Shown piece after piece: positions 42,730 to 52,462 of a stretch of DNA of 64,000 nucleotides. Numbering within the stretch: position 1 is the stretch's first letter; each line of letters opens with the position of its first letter. The DNA comes from Methylibium rhizosphaerae (GTDB lineage: Bacteria > Pseudomonadota > Gammaproteobacteria > Burkholderiales > Burkholderiaceae_C): NCBI RefSeq assembly GCF_006386545.1, contig NZ_SWAR01000019.1:1-64000 (forward strand), written 5' to 3'. The position numbers were made by a program, and so were the translations under genes. Below the pieces are notes generated by a model that did no database searches, was not told the origin of the DNA, and saw only the letters and a list, made by a program, of their open reading frames with translations.

Positions 42730-43539
42730 TCAGTCGCGCCGGGCCGCGCGGCGCTGCGTCCGCAGCTCGGTCGCCACGGCGTAGACCAGCGCGGCGGCGG
42801 TCATGGCGGCCAGGGCAAACCAGGTGAGCGCGTACATCAGGTGGTTGTTGCTGAAGTGCAGCACGGTGAGGCCCGGGCGCGGCCAGTCGAGCGGCGCGTC
42901 GTTGTCGGCCCGCACGTCGATGAAGTACGGCGCCACGGCGCCGGCATGTTCGCCGCTGCCCAGGCCCCGCGCGGCGGCAATCGCCGCCACGTCGCGCGAG
43001 TACCAGCGGCCGGCGGCCGGGTCGTTGTCCTGCAGCAGGCGGCCGCGCGGCTCGGTGAGACGCAGCAGGCCGGACACGGTCTGCGCGCCGGCGGGCTCGG
43101 GCTGGCCGCGGGCGGCGCGCTCGCGCCGGTCGGGCGGCACGAAGCCTCGGTTGACCAGCACCCAGTAGCCCTCTTCGGTGCGCAGCGGCGTCAGCACCCA
43201 GTAGCCGCTGCCCAGGGCGGTGGTGGCCTGCACCAGCGTCTCGAGCTCGTGTGCGAAGCGGCCGCGCACCATGACCCGGCGGTACTCGGCATCGGCGCCG
43301 TCGAATGTCGACCACTCGGCCGGCCCGGGCGCGGCGGCGGGCGCGGCTGTCTGGTGCTGCTCGATGCGCTCGATGAGGCTGGTCTTCCACTGCAGGCGGT
43401 TGAGCTGCCACATGCCGAGCGACACGAGGCCGGCAAAGGCGAACAGGCCGCCCAGCAGCAGCGCAACCCACATCGCCGCGCTCAAGGGACGCTGCGCGGC
43501 GCCGGCGTCCGGGGTTCGGTTGCTGCTGCTCGTCGTCAT
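42730..43539 (-). CDS. SURF1-family oxidase assembly protein
   Basis: A 269-residue inner-membrane protein with the two terminal helices typical of SURF1 (about 22-45 and 240-260). The signature GMWQLNRLQWK, then GYWVLTPLRTEEGYWVLVNRGFVP (position about 115-137) and the C-terminal HFSNNHLMYALTWFALA are clear. SURF1 helps insert heme into heme-copper oxidases. Its start overlaps the cyoD stop (ATGA), placing it in the cyo operon as its likely dedicated assembly factor. Confidence 0.93.
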   Translation of the reverse strand: MTTSSSNRTPDAGAAQRPLSAAMWVALLLGGLFAFAGLVSLGMWQLNRLQWKTSLIERIEQHQTAAPAAAPGPAEWSTFDGADAEYRRVMVRGRFAHELETLVQATTALGSGYWVLTPLRTEEGYWVLVNRGFVPPDRRERAARGQPEPAGAQTVSGLLRLTEPRGRLLQDNDPAAGRWYSRDVAAIAAARGLGSGEHAGAVAPYFIDVRADNDAPLDWPRPGLTVLHFSNNHLMYALTWFALAAMTAAALVYAVATELRTQRRAARRD

Positions 43540-43913
43540 GGCATCTGTCGCACGTCGTGGACCGGCATCATGTTCGTGTTGAGGTGGAACATCACCCAGA
43601 TCGAACCGGCCAGCATGATGATCACGATGGCCGCCGTGAAGATCAGCGACAGCATCGACCAGCCGCCTTCGATCTTCGCGTTCATGTGCAGGAAGTAGAC
43701 CATGTGCACGACGATCTGCACCGCGGCAAAGCCGAGGATCACCGCGGCCGTGACGCCGGGCGTCGGCAGCACCTTGGCCATCACCAGCCAGAACGGGATG
43801 GCCGTGAGCACCACCGACAGCAGGAAGCCGATGACGTAGCCCTTCGCGGAGAAGTGGTAGCCGCCGTCGTCGTCATGGTGGTGATCGTCGTGAATGGAAT
43901 GTTGTTCGCTCAT
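43536..43913 (-). CDS. cyoD: Cytochrome bo3 ubiquinol oxidase subunit IV
   Basis: A 125-residue small membrane subunit with three segments. A His/Asp-rich start (HSIHDDHHHDDDGGYHFSAK) leads to KGYVIGFLLSVVLTAIPFW and the conserved QIVVHMVYFLHMN. GGAG precedes ATG 43913; the open frame extends upstream into the cyoC end but without conservation. It stabilises the CuB/heme assembly of the oxidase. It overlaps SURF1 and follows cyoC after 35 bp. Confidence 0.93.
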   Translation of the reverse strand: MSEQHSIHDDHHHDDDGGYHFSAKGYVIGFLLSVVLTAIPFWLVMAKVLPTPGVTAAVILGFAAVQIVVHMVYFLHMNAKIEGGWSMLSLIFTAAIVIIMLAGSIWVMFHLNTNMMPVHDVRQMP

Positions 43914-43948
43914 GGCTGCAGCTCCGAGATGCTGGTGCATGGGGTGGG

Positions 43949-44578
43949 TCACAAAACCCCCATGAGATAGACGAAGGTGAACACGCCGATCCAGACGACG
44001 TCGAGGAAGTGCCAGAACATCGACAGGCACATCAGGCGGCGCTTGTTCTCGGCGATGAGGCCGTGCCTTTGCACCTGCACCATCAGCGTGACGAGCCAGA
44101 TCACGCCGAAGGTGACGTGCAGGCCGTGGGTGCCCACCAACGTGAAGAAAGACGACAGGAAGGCACTGCGCTGCGGACCGGCCCCCTCGTGGATGAGGTG
44201 GGCGAACTCGTACAGCTCGATGCCGAGGAAGCCCAGGCCGAGCAGGCCGGTCACCGCCAGCCAGCCCAGCACCTGCGCCTTGCGGCGGTGCTGCGCGGCG
44301 ATCATCGCGAAGCCGTAGGTGATGGACGACAGCAGCAGCAGCGCGGTGTTGACGGCCACCAGCTGCAGGTCGAAGAGGTCGGCGCCCGACGGGCCCGCCG
44401 CATAGCTGCGGCCGAGCACGGCGTACACCGCGAACAGCACCGCGAAGATGAGGCAGTCGCTCATCAGGTAGAGCCAGAAGCCCAGCAGCGTGCCTTGCTG
44501 CGGGTGGTGGTCGCCGTTGTCGTAGAACACCGGCGCGGCGGCGCCGGGGGCAAGGGTGGAGGTTTGAACGCTCGACAT
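43949..44578 (-). CDS. cyoC: Cytochrome bo3 ubiquinol oxidase subunit III
   Basis: A 209-residue membrane protein with five segments, from [19 protein letters not shown] to the end ([16 protein letters not shown]). The HxH region [13 protein letters not shown] and [10 protein letters not shown] are conserved in CyoC/CoxC. ATG 44578 is preferred, with GAGG upstream; GTG 44590 is an alternative. It follows cyoB closely, in the cyoABCD order. Confidence 0.95.
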   Translation of the reverse strand: MSSVQTSTLAPGAAAPVFYDNGDHHPQQGTLLGFWLYLMSDCLIFAVLFAVYAVLGRSYAAGPSGADLFDLQLVAVNTALLLLSSITYGFAMIAAQHRRKAQVLGWLAVTGLLGLGFLGIELYEFAHLIHEGAGPQRSAFLSSFFTLVGTHGLHVTFGVIWLVTLMVQVQRHGLIAENKRRLMCLSMFWHFLDVVWIGVFTFVYLMGVL

Positions 44579-44591
44579 GTTGGAAGTCACC

Positions 44592-46601
44592 TCAGGCCAA
44601 CGCGCCGGCCAGCGCCTGCGTGCGTGCGTTTTCGCAGCGCGTCACCTCGTCGGCCGGGATGTGGAAGTCGCGCTTGTAGTTGAAGGTGTGCACGATGGCC
44701 GCCGCCACGGTGGCGAAGAAGGTGAGCCCGGCGATCAGCCACATGTGCCAGATCAGCGCGAAACCGCAGGCCGTGGCCAGCGCGGCGATCACCACGCCGG
44801 CCGCCGTGTTCCTGGGCATGTGGATGGGCTTGAAGCCGGCCACCGGGCGCACCGCGCCGCGGCGCTTCATGTCGTGCCAGGCGTCGTTGTCGTGCACCAC
44901 CGGCGTGAAGGCGAAGTTGTAGTCGGGCGGCGGCGAGGCGGTGGACCATTCCAGCGTGCGGCCGTCCCAGGGGTCGCCGGTCACGTCGCGCAGCGCTTCG
45001 CGCTTCCTGTAGCTCACCACCAGCTGGATGATGAAGGCGGCGATGCCCAGCGCGATGAGCACCGCGCCGAAGGCGGCGATCTGGAACCAGATCTGCAGCG
45101 ACGGGTCGTCGAAGTGGCTCATGCGGCGGGTCACGCCCATCAGGCCCAGCACGTACAGCGGCATGAAGGCGAAGAAGAAGCCGATCTGCCAGAACCAGAA
45201 CGAGCACTTGCCCCAGAACGGGTCGAGCTTGTAGCCGAAGGCCTTGGGGAACCAGAACACGATGCCGGCGAACAGCCCGAACAGCACGCCGCCGATGATC
45301 ACGTTGTGGAAGTGCGCGATCAGGAACAGGCTGTTGTGCAGCACGAAGTCGGCCGGCGGTACGGCGAGCAGCACGCCGGTCATGCCGCCGATCACGAAGG
45401 TGACCATGAAGCCCACCGTCCACAGCATGGGCACCTCGAACTTGATGCGGCCGCGGTACATGGTGAACAGCCAGTTGAAGATCTTCGCCCCGGTGGGGAT
45501 CGAGATGATCATCGTGGTGATGCCGAAGAACGAGTTCACGCTGGCGCCCGAGCCCATCGTGAAGAAGTGGTGCAGCCACACCAGGTACGACAGGATGGTG
45601 ATCACGATGGTGGCGTAGACCATCGACGCGTAGCCGAACAGGCGCTTGCGCGAGAAGGTGGCCACCACCTCCGAGAAGATGCCGAAGGCCGGCAGCACCA
45701 GGATGTAGACCTCGGGGTGGCCCCAGATCCAGATCAGGTTCACGTACATCATGGCGTTGCCGCCCAGGTCGTTCGTGAAGAAGTTGGTGCCGGCGTAGCG
45801 GTCGAGGCTCAGCAGGGCCAGTGCGGCGGTGAGCACCGGGAACGACGCGACGATGAGCACGTTGGCGCACAGCGACGTCCAGGTGAACACCGGCATGCGC
45901 ATCATGGCCATGCCCGGCGCGCGCATCTTGATGATGGTGGCGATGAGGTTGATGCCCGACAGCGTGGTGCCCACGCCCGCCACCTGCAGCGACCACAGGT
46001 AGTAGTCCACCCCCACGCCCGGACTCTGCAGGATGCCCGACAGCGGCGGGTAGGCCAGCCAGCCGGTGCGCGCGAACTCGCCGACGAACAGCGACGCCAT
46101 TACCAGCACCGCGCCGCCGGCGGTCATCCAGAAGCTGAAATTGTTGAGGAAGGGGAAGGCCACGTCGCGCGCGCCGATCTGCAGCGGCACGAGGTAGTTC
46201 ATGAAGCCGGTGATCAGCGGCATGGCCACGAAGAAGATCATGATCACGCCGTGGGCCGTGAAGATCTGGTCATAGTGGTGCGGCGGCAGGAAGCCGGCGG
46301 TGTCGCCGAAGGCGACGGCCTGCTGGGCCCGCATCATGATGGCGTCGGCGAAGCCGCGCAGCAGCATCACCAGGCCCAGCACGATGTACATGATCCCGAT
46401 CTTCTTGTGGTCGATGCTGGTGATCCAGTCGCGCCACAGGGTGCCCCACAGCTTGTAGCGGGTGACGAGCGCCAGGATGGCGAGGCCGCCCAGCACGGTG
46501 GCGGCGAAGGTGCCGATCAGGATCGGCTCGTGCAGCGGGAGCGCGTCCCAGCCGAGGCGGCCGAACACGAGCTTTTGCAGGTCGAGGGAGTCGGTGGACA
46601 T
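44592..46601 (-). CDS. cyoB: Cytochrome bo3 ubiquinol oxidase subunit I
   Basis: A 669-residue catalytic subunit, close to the E. coli length of 663. Conserved ligands are visible: heme b His in [11 protein letters not shown], the His-Tyr pair in [12 protein letters not shown], CuB His-His in [10 protein letters not shown], the K-channel Lys in [12 protein letters not shown], and the heme/CuB His in [12 protein letters not shown]. It reduces oxygen with electrons from ubiquinol and pumps protons. Fifteen membrane segments are expected. A heme O synthase gene (cyoE) is not in the window. Confidence 0.97.
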   Translation of the reverse strand: MSTDSLDLQKLVFGRLGWDALPLHEPILIGTFAATVLGGLAILALVTRYKLWGTLWRDWITSIDHKKIGIMYIVLGLVMLLRGFADAIMMRAQQAVAFGDTAGFLPPHHYDQIFTAHGVIMIFFVAMPLITGFMNYLVPLQIGARDVAFPFLNNFSFWMTAGGAVLVMASLFVGEFARTGWLAYPPLSGILQSPGVGVDYYLWSLQVAGVGTTLSGINLIATIIKMRAPGMAMMRMPVFTWTSLCANVLIVASFPVLTAALALLSLDRYAGTNFFTNDLGGNAMMYVNLIWIWGHPEVYILVLPAFGIFSEVVATFSRKRLFGYASMVYATIVITILSYLVWLHHFFTMGSGASVNSFFGITTMIISIPTGAKIFNWLFTMYRGRIKFEVPMLWTVGFMVTFVIGGMTGVLLAVPPADFVLHNSLFLIAHFHNVIIGGVLFGLFAGIVFWFPKAFGYKLDPFWGKCSFWFWQIGFFFAFMPLYVLGLMGVTRRMSHFDDPSLQIWFQIAAFGAVLIALGIAAFIIQLVVSYRKREALRDVTGDPWDGRTLEWSTASPPPDYNFAFTPVVHDNDAWHDMKRRGAVRPVAGFKPIHMPRNTAAGVVIAALATACGFALIWHMWLIAGLTFFATVAAAIVHTFNYKRDFHIPADEVTRCENARTQALAGALA

Positions 46602-46625
46602 CTGGGTCGTCTCGCGGGGCTGGCC

Positions 46626-47732
46626 TCAGTTGCGGGCCGTGGCGTCGGTAAAGGCAGTGGCGGCGGCGGCGGGCAGGGAAGCGCCGGTCGGGTTGTCCGG
46701 CGTGCAGGCGGCAGCGGCCACGAAGCTGCGCTCGCCGTCGCGCCAGGGCTTGCGCTCCAGGTAGGCCAGGCCGCCCTTGCCCATGCCGCCGGCGGCGTCG
46801 ATCGCCATCATTTCGCCCATGCACATCTTGGTCTTGTCGACGCAGCGGTTGACCGCCGCATCGAACAGCTGCGGGTCCACGCGGCCGAAGCGGCGCACCG
46901 GCTCGCGCTCGCTCGGCTGCTCGAGCTTGAGGTACAGGCCCCGGTCGAGCACCTCGCCCGAGGCGCGGCTGGCCTCGACCCAGCGGTCGAAGCCGGCGGC
47001 CGACAGGCCGTGGAACTTGAAGCGCATGTGCGAGAAGCCGTCGCCGCTGAAGTTGGCCGAGAAGCCGTCGTACACGCCGGCGCGGTTGATCACCGCATGC
47101 AGCTTGGTCTCCATGCCCGGCATGGCGTAGATCTGCCCCGCCAGCGCCGGGATGTAGAACGAATTCATCACGGTCGACGACGTGATGCGGAACTGGATCG
47201 GCCGGTCCACCGGCGCGGCCAGTTCGTTGACGGTGGCGATGCCCTGCTCGGGGTAGAGGAACAGCCACTTCCAGTCGAGCGCGACCACCTGCACCACGAG
47301 CGGCGCGACCTTCGGGTCCACCGGGCGCCGTGCGTCGATGCGCTCCAGCGGGCGCCACGGGTCGAGCTTGTGGGTGCTGATCCAGGTGAGCGCGCCCAGC
47401 GCGATGATGATCAGCAGCGGCGCGCCCCAGATCACGAGTTCGAGGCGGGTGGAGTGGTCCCAGTCGGGGCTGTAGGTCGCCTCGGTGTTCGACTGCCGGT
47501 AGCGCCAGGCGAACACCAACGTCAGCACGATCACCGGCACGATGATCAGCAGCATCAGCACGGTCGAGGTGACAATCAGCTGGGCCTGCTGGGCGGCGAT
47601 GTCACCTGAGGGGTTCATCACCACGGTGTCGCAGCCGGCCAGCAGCAGCAAGGTCAGCGCGCCCACCGCCGCGCCGAGTCCTCGGGCGGGGTGCACGCGG
47701 GTTCTGTCGTTGTTCGGGCGTGTCGCGGTCAT
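46626..47732 (-). CDS. cyoA: Cytochrome bo3 ubiquinol oxidase subunit II
   Basis: A 368-residue lipoprotein subunit with a lipobox (LLAGC, Cys34), two membrane helices (about 48-70 and 90-112) and a cupredoxin-like periplasmic domain (VVALDWKWLFLYPEQGIATV). The CuA Cys ligands of cytochrome c oxidases are absent, as expected for quinol oxidases. It is longer than E. coli CyoA (315) because of a Cys-containing C-terminal extension (NRCVDKTKMCMGEMMAID, then AAAACTPDNPTG). It is the first gene of the operon; an FNR-type box lies 60 bp upstream. Confidence 0.95.
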   Translation of the reverse strand: MTATRPNNDRTRVHPARGLGAAVGALTLLLLAGCDTVVMNPSGDIAAQQAQLIVTSTVLMLLIIVPVIVLTLVFAWRYRQSNTEATYSPDWDHSTRLELVIWGAPLLIIIALGALTWISTHKLDPWRPLERIDARRPVDPKVAPLVVQVVALDWKWLFLYPEQGIATVNELAAPVDRPIQFRITSSTVMNSFYIPALAGQIYAMPGMETKLHAVINRAGVYDGFSANFSGDGFSHMRFKFHGLSAAGFDRWVEASRASGEVLDRGLYLKLEQPSEREPVRRFGRVDPQLFDAAVNRCVDKTKMCMGEMMAIDAAGGMGKGGLAYLERKPWRDGERSFVAAAACTPDNPTGASLPAAAATAFTDATARN

Positions 47733-47791
47733 TGTCGAGTCCAGGCGCGCGGGTAAACCATAGTTGCGCGTTGCGGCTGAATGTATCTTGA

Positions 47792-47805
47792 TTGACCCGG
47801 ATCAA
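47792..47805. promoter_or_regulatory. FNR/ANR-type binding site between cyoA and the MFS gene
   Basis: TTGAC-CCGG-ATCAA (47792-47805) matches the FNR consensus TTGAT-N4-ATCAA with one change. It lies 60 bp before the cyoA start and 37 bp before the divergent MFS start. A site here fits anaerobic control of the bo3 oxidase, presumably repression, with RegA as a second redox input. Binding is inferred. Confidence 0.65.
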
Positions 47806-47841
47806 CGATTGGACATTTTGTCCCACCCACCTGCTCTGAAC

Positions 47842-49197
47842 ATGATGTCCGGCAACACCATCGACCCGCCCTTCCCCTCGGCCGCGCCGCGCAACACCCG
47901 CAGCATCCACGACGCGCCCGGTACTTCCGCACAGGAACATGCCCGCGTGGCGCCGGGCGACATCGCCGTCGGCGTGGTGATCGGCCGTGCCTCCGAGTAC
48001 TTCGACTTCTTCGTCTACGGCATCGCCTGCGCGCTGGTGTTCCCGCAGGTGTTCTTCCCGTTCGCCAGCCGGCTCGAGGGCACGCTGTACGCCTTTGCGC
48101 TGTTCGCCTTCGCCTTCGTGGTGCGCCCGCTGGGCACGCTGGCCGGCATGGAGATCCAGCGCCGCTTCGGCCGCGGCACCAAGCTCACCGCGGCGCTGTT
48201 CCTGCTCGGCTGCTCGACCGCCGGCATGGCGCTGCTGCCCGGCTACGCCAGCCTGGGTGCGGCGGCGATCGCGCTGCTGGCGCTGTGCCGCATCGGCCAG
48301 GGCCTGGCCATGGGCGCCTCCTGGGACGGCCTGCCGTCGCTGCTGGCGCTCAACGCGCCGGAACACCGCCGCGGCTGGTACGCCATGCTGGCGCAGCTGG
48401 GCGCGCCGCTCGGCTTCCTGGTGGCCGGCGGCCTGTTCGCCTACCTGTGGGGCAGCCTGTCGAGCGCCGACTTTCTCTCCTGGGGCTGGCGCTACCCGTT
48501 CTATGCGGCCTTCGCGATCAACGTGGTGGCGCTGTTCGCGCGGCTGCGGCTGGTGGTCACCCGCGAATACGAGCAGGAGCTGGCCGCCCACGAGCTGGAG
48601 CCCTGCAACGAACGCGAACTCTTCCGCAGCCAGGGCGGCAACATCCTGATCGGCGCCTTCGCCGCGCTGGCCAGCTACGCCCTGTTCCACATCGTCACCG
48701 TGTTCCCGCTGTCGTGGATCACGCTGTACTCGAACCAGGCGGTCGGCGAATTCCTCGCGGTGCAGATGGTCGGTGCCTGCCTGGCCGCAGCGGCCATGCC
48801 GGTGTCGGGGCTGGTGGCCGACCGCATCGGCCGGCGCAGCATGCTGGGTCTGCTGGCCGTGCTGATCGCGCTGTTCAGCCTGGCCGCGCCCTGGCTGCTC
48901 GACGGCGGCGTGCTGGGCCAGGACCTGTTCATCCTGATCGGCTTCGTGCTGCTGGGCCTGTCCTACGGCCAGGCCTCCGGCGCGGTGACGTCGAACTTCG
49001 AGCCGCGCTTTCGCTACACCGGCGCGGCGCTCACCTACGACTTCGCCTGGCTCTTCGGCGCCGCCTTCGCGCCGCTGGTGGCGCTGGGGCTGTCGGCGAA
49101 GTTCGGGCTCGTCGCAGTGACGGTGTACCTGCTGTCCGGCTGCGTGTGCACGCTGCTGGCGCTGCGGGCCAACCGGGCGCTGGCAGCGCGCGACTGA
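47842..49197 (+). CDS. MFS transporter (metabolite:H+ symporter type)
   Basis: A 451-residue transporter with 12 predicted membrane segments. After an approximately 45-residue soluble N-terminus comes VVIGRASEYFDFFVYGIACA, then the loop motif RPLGTLAGMEIQRRFGRGTK, typical of the MHS group, and later ADRIGRRSMLGL. MHS members import carboxylates, proline-betaine or similar compounds; the substrate is unknown. ATG 47842 is used; the frame is open to 47764 but the extra part lies over the FNR-type box. It is divergent from cyoA, a conserved-looking pairing whose meaning I do not know. Confidence 0.9.
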   Translation: MMSGNTIDPPFPSAAPRNTRSIHDAPGTSAQEHARVAPGDIAVGVVIGRASEYFDFFVYGIACALVFPQVFFPFASRLEGTLYAFALFAFAFVVRPLGTLAGMEIQRRFGRGTKLTAALFLLGCSTAGMALLPGYASLGAAAIALLALCRIGQGLAMGASWDGLPSLLALNAPEHRRGWYAMLAQLGAPLGFLVAGGLFAYLWGSLSSADFLSWGWRYPFYAAFAINVVALFARLRLVVTREYEQELAAHELEPCNERELFRSQGGNILIGAFAALASYALFHIVTVFPLSWITLYSNQAVGEFLAVQMVGACLAAAAMPVSGLVADRIGRRSMLGLLAVLIALFSLAAPWLLDGGVLGQDLFILIGFVLLGLSYGQASGAVTSNFEPRFRYTGAALTYDFAWLFGAAFAPLVALGLSAKFGLVAVTVYLLSGCVCTLLALRANRALAARD

Positions 49198-49216
49198 GCG
49201 TCGCCGGCGGCCGGCT

Positions 49217-50119
49217 TCAAGCCCGGCCGCCGTGGCGGGCCAGGTGCTGCAGCAGCAACCGCGCCGCGGCCGACAGCCATTCGTCCTCGCGCGACACGAT
49301 CACGAACTGACGCACCGCCCAGGGCTCGTCGAGCGGCCGCATGACCAGCTGCAGCGACGCCACCTGGGGTGCCGCCGCCTCGAAGGGCAGGATCGCCAGG
49401 CCGAGCCCCGCCGCGACGATGCGCACGGCGGCCTCGAGGCTTGCCACCTGCATGCGGTGGTTCAAGGTCCGGCCCAGCAGCGCGGCCTGGCGGCGCAGCA
49501 GGTTGTCGAGCAGGCCGCCGGGCACCACCCCGACCGAGACGTGATCCAGGGTGTCGGCCCACCGGATGCTTTGCCGCTGCGCCAGCGGATGCGAGGGCGG
49601 CATCGCCACGCCGAGGTGGTCGCGACGGTAGGGCCGGGCTCGCAGGCCGCTCGTGTCCACCGCGTTCCACACCACGCCCAGGTCGGCCGCGCCTTCGCGC
49701 ACCTCGCGCACCACCTGCGCGCCGCCCGATTCGTCGAGGCTCACCCGCACCGCCTCGTGCTGGTTGATGAAGCCGGCGATGTCATCGGGCAGCCGCTCCG
49801 CCAGCGCCGACACGGTGGCCGATACCCGCACGCTGCCCAGCACGCCGCTGGCGAATTCGCTCAGCTCCGCATGCATGCGCTCCATCGCACCCAGCACCTC
49901 GCGGGCCTGGCGCAGCAGGGTCTGGCCGGCGGCTGTGGGCTCGATGCCGCGCCGGCCGCGCACCAGCAGCGGCGTGCCCAGCTGCCGCTCGACGGCGCCG
50001 ATGCGCTTGCTCACGGCGGACGCGACCAGCGACTCGCGCGCAGCGGCGCGGGCGATGCTGCGCTCCTCGCACACCGCGACGAAAAGGCGCAGCGTCAGTG
50101 GATCGAAGTGCCGCGTCAT
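49217..50119 (-). CDS. LysR-family regulator of the lyase/CoA-transferase genes
   Basis: A 300-residue LysR protein. HTH region LTLRLFVAVCEERSIARAAA with ASAVSKRIGAVERQLG; effector domain from about 90. HPLAQRQSIRWADTLDHVSVG is typical of the CynR/CbbR-like group. ATG 50119 is chosen because the extension upstream covers the palindrome at 50135-50151. It is divergent from the HMG-CoA-lyase-like gene and probably controls it. Convergent with the MFS gene. Confidence 0.9.
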   Translation of the reverse strand: MTRHFDPLTLRLFVAVCEERSIARAAARESLVASAVSKRIGAVERQLGTPLLVRGRRGIEPTAAGQTLLRQAREVLGAMERMHAELSEFASGVLGSVRVSATVSALAERLPDDIAGFINQHEAVRVSLDESGGAQVVREVREGAADLGVVWNAVDTSGLRARPYRRDHLGVAMPPSHPLAQRQSIRWADTLDHVSVGVVPGGLLDNLLRRQAALLGRTLNHRMQVASLEAAVRIVAAGLGLAILPFEAAAPQVASLQLVMRPLDEPWAVRQFVIVSREDEWLSAAARLLLQHLARHGGRA

Positions 50120-50134
50120 GGACGCCGATTGTGC

Positions 50135-50151
50135 CGTTCCGAACCGGAACG
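50135..50151. promoter_or_regulatory. Palindromic operator candidate between LysR and lyase genes
   Basis: CGTTCCG-AAC-CGGAACG (50135-50151) is a perfect 7-bp inverted repeat around 3 bases. It begins 15 bp upstream of the LysR start and lies 57 bp before the lyase start. Divergent LysR genes usually have such a site in the shared gap, so this is a good operator candidate. Confidence 0.5.
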
Positions 50152-50207
50152 ATGGCGCTTCCAAAATAACGCTGGCGCCTCGCGAGAGAATGCCTAGAGT
50201 TGCCCGC

Positions 50208-51149
50208 ATGACTGCACACCAAACCGCTGCCCCCCAGCCCGTCACCGTGCGCGAAGTCGGCCTGCGCGACGGGCTGCAGGCCATTGCCCGCACCGTGCCC
50301 ACCGACATCAAGCGGTTGTGGCTTCAGGAGGCCTACGACGCCGGCCTGCGCGAGATCGAGGTCGGCTCCTTCGTGCCGCCGCGCCTGCTGCCGCAGCTGG
50401 CCGACACCGCCGAGCTGGTGGCCTTCGGCAAGACGCTGCCGGGGCTCTTCACGTCGGTTCTGGTGCCCAACCTCAAGGGCGCCGAACGTGCCCTCGAGTC
50501 GGGCGCCGACCTGATGCTGCTGCCGCTGTCGGCCAGCCATGCGCACAGCCTGGCCAACCTGCGCAAGACACCCGACGACGTGGTGCGGGAGATCGCCGCG
50601 ATCCGCGCCCTGCGCGACGCCGCGGGCTCGCCCTGCCTCATCGAGGTGGGCCTGAGCACCGCCTTCGGCTGCACCCTGCAGGGCCGGGTGCAGCCGGCCG
50701 AGGTGCTGCGGCTCCTGCGCGCCGTGCTCGACGCCGGCGCCGACCGCGTCGGCCTGGCCGACACGGTGGGCTATGCCGACCCGGCCATGGTGGCGGCCCT
50801 GTTCGAGCAGGCCTTCGTGCTGGCCGGCGACAGGCTGGCCTGCGGCCACTTCCACGACACGCGCGGCCTGGGCCTGGCCAACGTGTACGCGGCCTGGCAG
50901 GCCGGCGCGCGCCGCTTCGATGCCTGCGTGGGCGGCATCGGCGGCTGCCCGCATGCACCGGGCGCCAGCGGCAACGTGGCCACTGAAGATGTGGCCTACC
51001 TCTTCGCCAGCATGGGCCAGCCCACCGGGCTCGACTTCAGCCGCCTGATCGAGCTGCGCCGGCACATCGCGCAATGGCTCGAAGGCGAGCCGCTGCACGG
51101 CAACATCTGGCGTGCCGGCCTGCCCAAGACGCTGCTGCAGGCCGCGTGA
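50208..51149 (+). CDS. mvaB: Hydroxymethylglutaryl-CoA lyase family protein
   Basis: A 313-residue HMGL-like TIM-barrel enzyme. Catalytic Arg-Asp in VREVGLRDGLQ, the metal His pair in CGHFHDTRGLGLAN and the signature GGIGGCPHAPGASGNVATED with its Cys are present. The family cleaves HMG-CoA to acetoacetate and acetyl-CoA or cleaves related 3-hydroxyacyl-CoAs such as citramalyl-CoA. Because a CoA-transferase follows rather than leucine-degradation genes, the true substrate may be a different 3-hydroxy-acid CoA ester. ATG 50190 is an alternative start. Confidence 0.88.
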   Translation: MTAHQTAAPQPVTVREVGLRDGLQAIARTVPTDIKRLWLQEAYDAGLREIEVGSFVPPRLLPQLADTAELVAFGKTLPGLFTSVLVPNLKGAERALESGADLMLLPLSASHAHSLANLRKTPDDVVREIAAIRALRDAAGSPCLIEVGLSTAFGCTLQGRVQPAEVLRLLRAVLDAGADRVGLADTVGYADPAMVAALFEQAFVLAGDRLACGHFHDTRGLGLANVYAAWQAGARRFDACVGGIGGCPHAPGASGNVATEDVAYLFASMGQPTGLDFSRLIELRRHIAQWLEGEPLHGNIWRAGLPKTLLQAA

Positions 51150-51182
51150 CCCTCTTCAGGAACGACCCAGGACAGACCCTCG

Positions 51183-52388
51183 ATGAACACCCCGACACCC
51201 ACCGCCCCCCAACCCCTCGCCGGCCTGCGCGTCGTGGAATTCACCCACATGGTCATGGGCCCCACCTGCGGCATGGTGCTGGCCGACCTGGGCGCCGAGG
51301 TGGTGAAGGTCGAACCGATCGGCGGCGAAGGCACCCGCACGCTGATGGGCGCGGGCGCCGGCTTCTTCCCGATGTTCAACCGCAACAAGAAGAGCATCGA
51401 GATCGACCTGCACAGCGAAGCGGGCGCCGAGGTGGCGCGGCGCCTGGCGGCCAGCGCCGACGTGGTGGTCGAGAACTTCAAGCCCGGCACCATGGCCAAG
51501 TACGGCCTCGACTACGCGAGCCTCTCGGCCGCCAACCCGCGTGTCATCTACGTGAGCCACAAGGGCTTCCTGCCGGGCCCCTACGAACACCGCACCGCGC
51601 TCGACGAGGTGGTGCAGATGATGGGCGGCCTGGCCTACATGACCGGCCGCCCCGGCGACCCGCTGCGCGCCGGCACCAGCGTCAACGACATCATGGGCGG
51701 CCTGTTCGGCGCCATCGGCGCCCTGGGGGCGCTGATCCAGCGCGGCATCACCGGCCGCGGCATGGAGGTGCAGTCGGCCCTGTACGAGAACAACACCTTC
51801 CTGATGGGCCAGCACATGCTGCAGTACGCGATGACCGGCAAGCACCCGGCGCCCATGCCCGCGCGCGAAAGCCCCTGGGCCATCTACGACGTGTTCACCG
51901 TGAAGGACGGCGAACAGATCTTCCTGGCCGCGGTGAGCGACGCGCAATGGCGCACCTTCTGCGAGGCGCTGGACCTGCCCGACCTGCTGGCCGAACCGGC
52001 GCTGGCCACCAACAACCAGCGCGTGGCCGAACGCCCGCGCCTGCTGGCCGCCCTGCGCGAACGGCTGGCGCACCGCCCGGCCGCCGAGCTGGCCGAGCGC
52101 ATGGAACGTGCCGGGCTGCCGTTCGCGCCGATCCGCAAGCCGGCCGACCTGCTCGACGACCCGCACCTGCTGGCCACCGGCGCGCTGGCCGACGTGGAGC
52201 TGCCCGACGGCGCCAAGGCCGGCCAGTCGGTGAAGACCACGCTGTTCCCGATCACGCTGGACGGCATGCGGCTGCCGGTGCGGCTGCAGCCGCCCAAGCG
52301 CGGCGCGCACTCGCAGGAGCTGCTGCGTTCGCTCGGCTACGACGATGCCGGCATGGAGGCCCTGAGACGGTCGGCTGCCGTGGCGTGA
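51183..52388 (+). CDS. CaiB/BaiF family (class III) CoA-transferase
   Basis: A 401-residue class III CoA-transferase. The family start is GLRVVEFTHMVMGPTCGMVL, then GAEVVKVEPIGGEGTR and ENFKPGTMAKYGLDY. The catalytic Asp is probably in TALDEVVQMMGGLAYMTG. It moves CoA between acids, for example from succinyl-CoA. Position between an HMG-CoA-lyase-like gene and a Bug binding-protein gene suggests it activates an imported hydroxy-acid that the lyase then cleaves. The donor and acceptor cannot be read from sequence. Confidence 0.92.
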   Translation: MNTPTPTAPQPLAGLRVVEFTHMVMGPTCGMVLADLGAEVVKVEPIGGEGTRTLMGAGAGFFPMFNRNKKSIEIDLHSEAGAEVARRLAASADVVVENFKPGTMAKYGLDYASLSAANPRVIYVSHKGFLPGPYEHRTALDEVVQMMGGLAYMTGRPGDPLRAGTSVNDIMGGLFGAIGALGALIQRGITGRGMEVQSALYENNTFLMGQHMLQYAMTGKHPAPMPARESPWAIYDVFTVKDGEQIFLAAVSDAQWRTFCEALDLPDLLAEPALATNNQRVAERPRLLAALRERLAHRPAAELAERMERAGLPFAPIRKPADLLDDPHLLATGALADVELPDGAKAGQSVKTTLFPITLDGMRLPVRLQPPKRGAHSQELLRSLGYDDAGMEALRRSAAVA

Positions 52389-52462
52389 GGCAAGATCGCG
52401 CGCTCGCAAGCCCTTTCGACATCTACAGCCACATCTACATCCATCAGGACGGAGACCACCCG

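Noticed and set aside
44577-47609. A 1010-codon plus-strand frame opposite cyoA and cyoB
   Set aside because: Strongly charged His/Arg/Glu composition, antisense to conserved oxidase genes; composition artefact.
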